NCBI GenBank assembly: GCA_902797585.1
Contig: CADBTK010000253.1
Coordinates: 1 to 7,264, forward strand
DNA: 7,264 nt
Origin: Erysipelothrix rhusiopathiae
Lineage (GTDB): Bacteria > Bacillota_I > Bacilli_A > Erysipelotrichales > Erysipelotrichaceae
Direction: 5' to 3'
Shown: piece by piece, positions 6,531-7,264 of the stretch
Position numbering within the stretch: the stretch's first letter is position 1
Layout: every line of letters begins with the position of its first letter
Program-made: the position numbers and the translations under genes
Notes under the pieces: generated by a model
The model's input: the letters and a program-made list of their open reading frames with translations, nothing else
Told to the model about the DNA's origin: nothing
Databases searched by the model: none

Positions 6531-6539
6531 CCGATTTCA
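6526..6539. promoter_or_regulatory. CcpA operator (cre) at the pgcA promoter
   Basis: TGAAACCGATTTCA fits the cre consensus TGWAANCGNTNWCA at every defined position and is nearly palindromic. It overlaps the -35 region of the pgcA promoter, centred about 38 bases upstream of the predicted start. A site there usually represses by blocking RNA polymerase. The likely binder is CcpA with HPr-Ser46-P; ptsH is the neighbouring gene. The motif is seen directly; binding and direction of control are inferred. Confidence 0.8.
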
Positions 6540-6555
6540 CCGCATTCTTTCCAAG

Positions 6556-6580
6556 AAAAAAAGGCCACTGTAGCGGCCTT
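6556..6580 (-). terminator. Rho-independent terminator of ptsH
   Basis: On the minus strand AAGGCCGC pairs with GTGGCCTT (8 bp with one G-U pair, 6561-6580) around a TACA loop, followed by a T-run at 6560-6556. It lies 16 bases after the ptsH stop and upstream of the pgcA operator, so the two genes are transcribed separately. Confidence 0.9.
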
Positions 6581-6596
6581 ATCGTTTTAACTGTAA

Positions 6597-6863
6597 TTAG
6601 TCGATGATTTTTTGAGCGCGTAATACTTCTTCGATCGCTTCGATTGCTGCGTCTTCGTCTTCTCCATTACAACTGATAGTAATTTCAGATTGTGTAGGGA
6701 TTCCTAAAGACATAACACCCATGATTGATTTCATGTTTACTTCGCGTCCTTTGAATGCAACATTAACATCACATTTAAATTTGCTGGCAGCATTAACAGC
6801 TACAGTAGCTGGGCGAGCGTGTAAACCAACTGGGTCTACAACAGTTACAGTAATTTGTTTCAT
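6597..6863 (-). CDS. ptsH: Phosphocarrier protein HPr
   Basis: The 88-residue product is a typical HPr, the phosphate carrier between Enzyme I and the sugar-specific EIIA proteins of the phosphotransferase system. The active-site His15 is in VGLHARPA, and the regulatory Ser46 in MKSIMGVMSLGI, the site phosphorylated by HPr kinase in Gram-positive bacteria. HPr-Ser-P is the co-repressor of CcpA. I start at MKQITVTV because TAGGAGG (6873-6879) lies nine bases upstream and homologues begin there; the same frame is open for 43 further codons but they are basic, aromatic-rich and overlap the promoter. No ptsI follows: a terminator comes directly after, so ptsH is a single-gene unit. A one-mismatch cre lies above its promoter. 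Confidence 0.97.
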   Translation of the reverse strand: MKQITVTVVDPVGLHARPATVAVNAASKFKCDVNVAFKGREVNMKSIMGVMSLGIPTQSEITISCNGEDEDAAIEAIEEVLRAQKIID

Positions 6864-6900
6864 GTATTTTTTCCTCCTAAATAATTCTTTTACTAATGTA

Positions 6901-6929
6901 ATTTTATGATATTTTTTGTAATAAAACAA
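6901..6929 (-). promoter_or_regulatory. Probable ptsH promoter
   Basis: On the minus strand TTGTTT (6924-6929) and TAAAAT (6901-6906) are spaced by 17 bases; the -10 has one mismatch and the -35 keeps the TTG. Transcription would start near 6894, with a leader of about 31 bases. Surrounding A/T tracts could stimulate it. Confidence 0.6.
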
Positions 6930-6937
6930 GAATTTTT

Positions 6938-6951
6938 TTAAAGCGCTTTCA
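6938..6951. promoter_or_regulatory. Cre-like site upstream of ptsH
   Basis: Read on the minus strand, TGAAAGCGCTTTAA matches TGWAANCGNTNWCA except for A in place of the penultimate C. It lies eight bases above the ptsH -35, centred about 50 bases upstream of the predicted start. That position resembles sites where CcpA activates, as known for ackA in Bacillus, more than a blocking operator. It could also act from afar on glgA read-through. The role is inferred. Confidence 0.6.
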
Positions 6952-7001
6952 AACTTAACAATAGAACACCTATATAGTTTTTGATAACCCAAATTATCCG
7001 C

Positions 7002-7109
7002 TTACGTTTTATCTTCTTTTTCTGCTTGTCCATAATACGCAGCAGTGAAAGAATTTAAACGTTGAGCTTTCGCCCAACGTTTATCAGCATAATTAATAGC
7101 GGTAATCAC
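7002..7109 (-). pseudogene. 35-codon ORF, possible remnant of a glycosyltransferase-like gene
   Basis: A GTG overlapping the last base of the glgA TAG opens a frame of 35 codons ending in TAA: it begins VITAINYADKRWAKAQ and ends AEKEDKT. The start resembles, from memory and unverified, the N-terminus of a family of putative polysaccharide glycosyltransferases that open with a strand, a YAD motif and xxAQxxN. Those proteins are hundreds of residues long, so this would be a truncated remnant. No continuation was recognised in the other minus-strand frames before ptsH. There is no good SD, so expression would rely on coupling to glgA. Codons 10-19 also encode a stable hairpin, so the alternative is a non-coding glgA trailer with a chance ORF. 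Confidence 0.35.
7057..7082 (-). other. GAAA-capped hairpin behind glgA
   Basis: On the minus strand AAACGTTGGGC pairs with GCTCAACGTTT: 11 bp including one G-U, closed by a GAAA (GNRA) tetraloop. The plus strand would have an A-C mismatch instead of the G-U, so RNA folding favours the glgA direction. It starts 26 bases after the glgA stop. What follows (AAATTCTTTC) is only weakly T-rich, so this is a poor intrinsic terminator, or a processing or stability element of the glgA mRNA. Confidence 0.6.
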
Positions 7110-7264
7110 TACCCAACTAACTCGTTATACAATAAGCTATATGTATTAGCACTTGCATCCCAACTAACGTCAGTATTCATTGCGTTTGTTTGTAACATTT
7201 CCCAATCTTCTTTACGGTTATAGAATACTTCACATGCATAATACAATGTATTGATTAATTCTTG
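7109..7264 (-). CDS. glgA: Glycogen synthase, C-terminal end (5' part outside window)
   Basis: Fifty-one codons and a TAG stop are present; the rest lies beyond the right edge. The segment reads QELINTLYYACEVFYNRKED, then WEMLQTNAMNTDVSWDASA, then TYSLLYNELVG. The pattern of a helix, W..L..NAM..D.SW..SA..Y..LY is the characteristic C-terminus of GlgA-type glycogen/starch synthases (GT5), which transfer glucose from ADP-glucose to the growing alpha-1,4-glucan. The C-terminal helix in these enzymes packs back on the N-terminal domain. The catalytic residues are out of view, so activity cannot be judged. Other glg genes may lie upstream. The TAG is followed in frame by TGA, a tandem stop. A 10-base direct repeat (7112-7121 and 7159-7168) lies near the end. 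Confidence 0.82.
   Translation of the reverse strand, partial: QELINTLYYACEVFYNRKEDWEMLQTNAMNTDVSWDASANTYSLLYNELVG

Noticed and set aside
6721..6909. 62-codon plus-strand frame over ptsH.
   Set aside because: It is antisense to the highly conserved HPr coding sequence.
6864..6992. In-frame 43-codon upstream extension of HPr.
   Set aside because: It contains the ptsH SD, the predicted promoter and the cre site, and homologues start at MKQITVTV.
6984..6998. Short inverted repeat GATAA/TTATC between the small ORF and ptsH.
   Set aside because: The stem is only five A/T-rich base pairs, with no T-tract behind it on the minus strand, so it is not a credible terminator.
1..7264. Possible TGA-to-tryptophan recoding, since all visible CDS stops are TAA or TAG.
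   Set aside because: No in-frame TGA appears in any recognised gene and tryptophans are TGG; eight stop codons in AT-rich DNA are too few to infer recoding.

Overview
The window is ordinary-looking chromosomal DNA from a low-GC, Gram-positive-type bacterium (Bacillota; Erysipelotrichia is my best guess, not proven). The evidence is AT-rich codon choice, strong AGGAGG ribosome-binding sites, sigma-A-type promoters, an HPr with both His15 and Ser46, and the ylbM / yceD-rpmF neighbourhood known from Bacillus. All recognised genes read cleanly with the standard bacterial code.

Layout from left to right. (1) Bases 1-2218, minus strand: the first 739 codons of a large secreted surface protein with a signal peptide, an acidic linker and a beta-helix-like body carrying eight GG[AG]-hydrophobic / FxxN repeats. 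Its C-terminus lies outside the window. (2) Bases 2373-3155, minus strand: a compact yceD-rpmF operon with a full-consensus promoter, a GTG start and a terminator. rpmF (ribosomal protein L32, 56 codons) is easy to miss because of its size. (3) Bases 3202-4756, plus strand: tmcAL (ylbM), divergent from yceD, then a membrane-anchored DUF218/YdcF-family protein overlapping it by 8 bases. (4) A bidirectional terminator at the convergent junction. (5) Bases 4772-7264, minus strand: glgA 3' end, a 35-codon ORF that may be a gene remnant, ptsH (HPr), and pgcA (phosphoglucomutase).

The right-hand part forms a coherent carbon-control region. HPr-Ser46-P is the known co-repressor of CcpA. A 14-base site fitting the CcpA operator (cre) consensus at every position overlaps the pgcA -35 region, and a second cre with one mismatch lies just upstream of the ptsH promoter. 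Phosphoglucomutase links glucose-6-phosphate to glucose-1-phosphate, the precursor of the ADP-glucose used by GlgA. The sequence therefore suggests catabolite control of the glycolysis/glycogen branch point, though the regulation is inferred from motifs only.

I found no CRISPR array, insertion sequence, tRNA or rRNA, and no convincing undescribed multi-gene system. The points most worth a second look are the two cre sites, the apparently SD-less and possibly leaderless tmcAL, the CxC variant of the L32 zinc ribbon, the Pmp-like repeats of the surface protein, and the small ORF with a GAAA-capped hairpin behind glgA.
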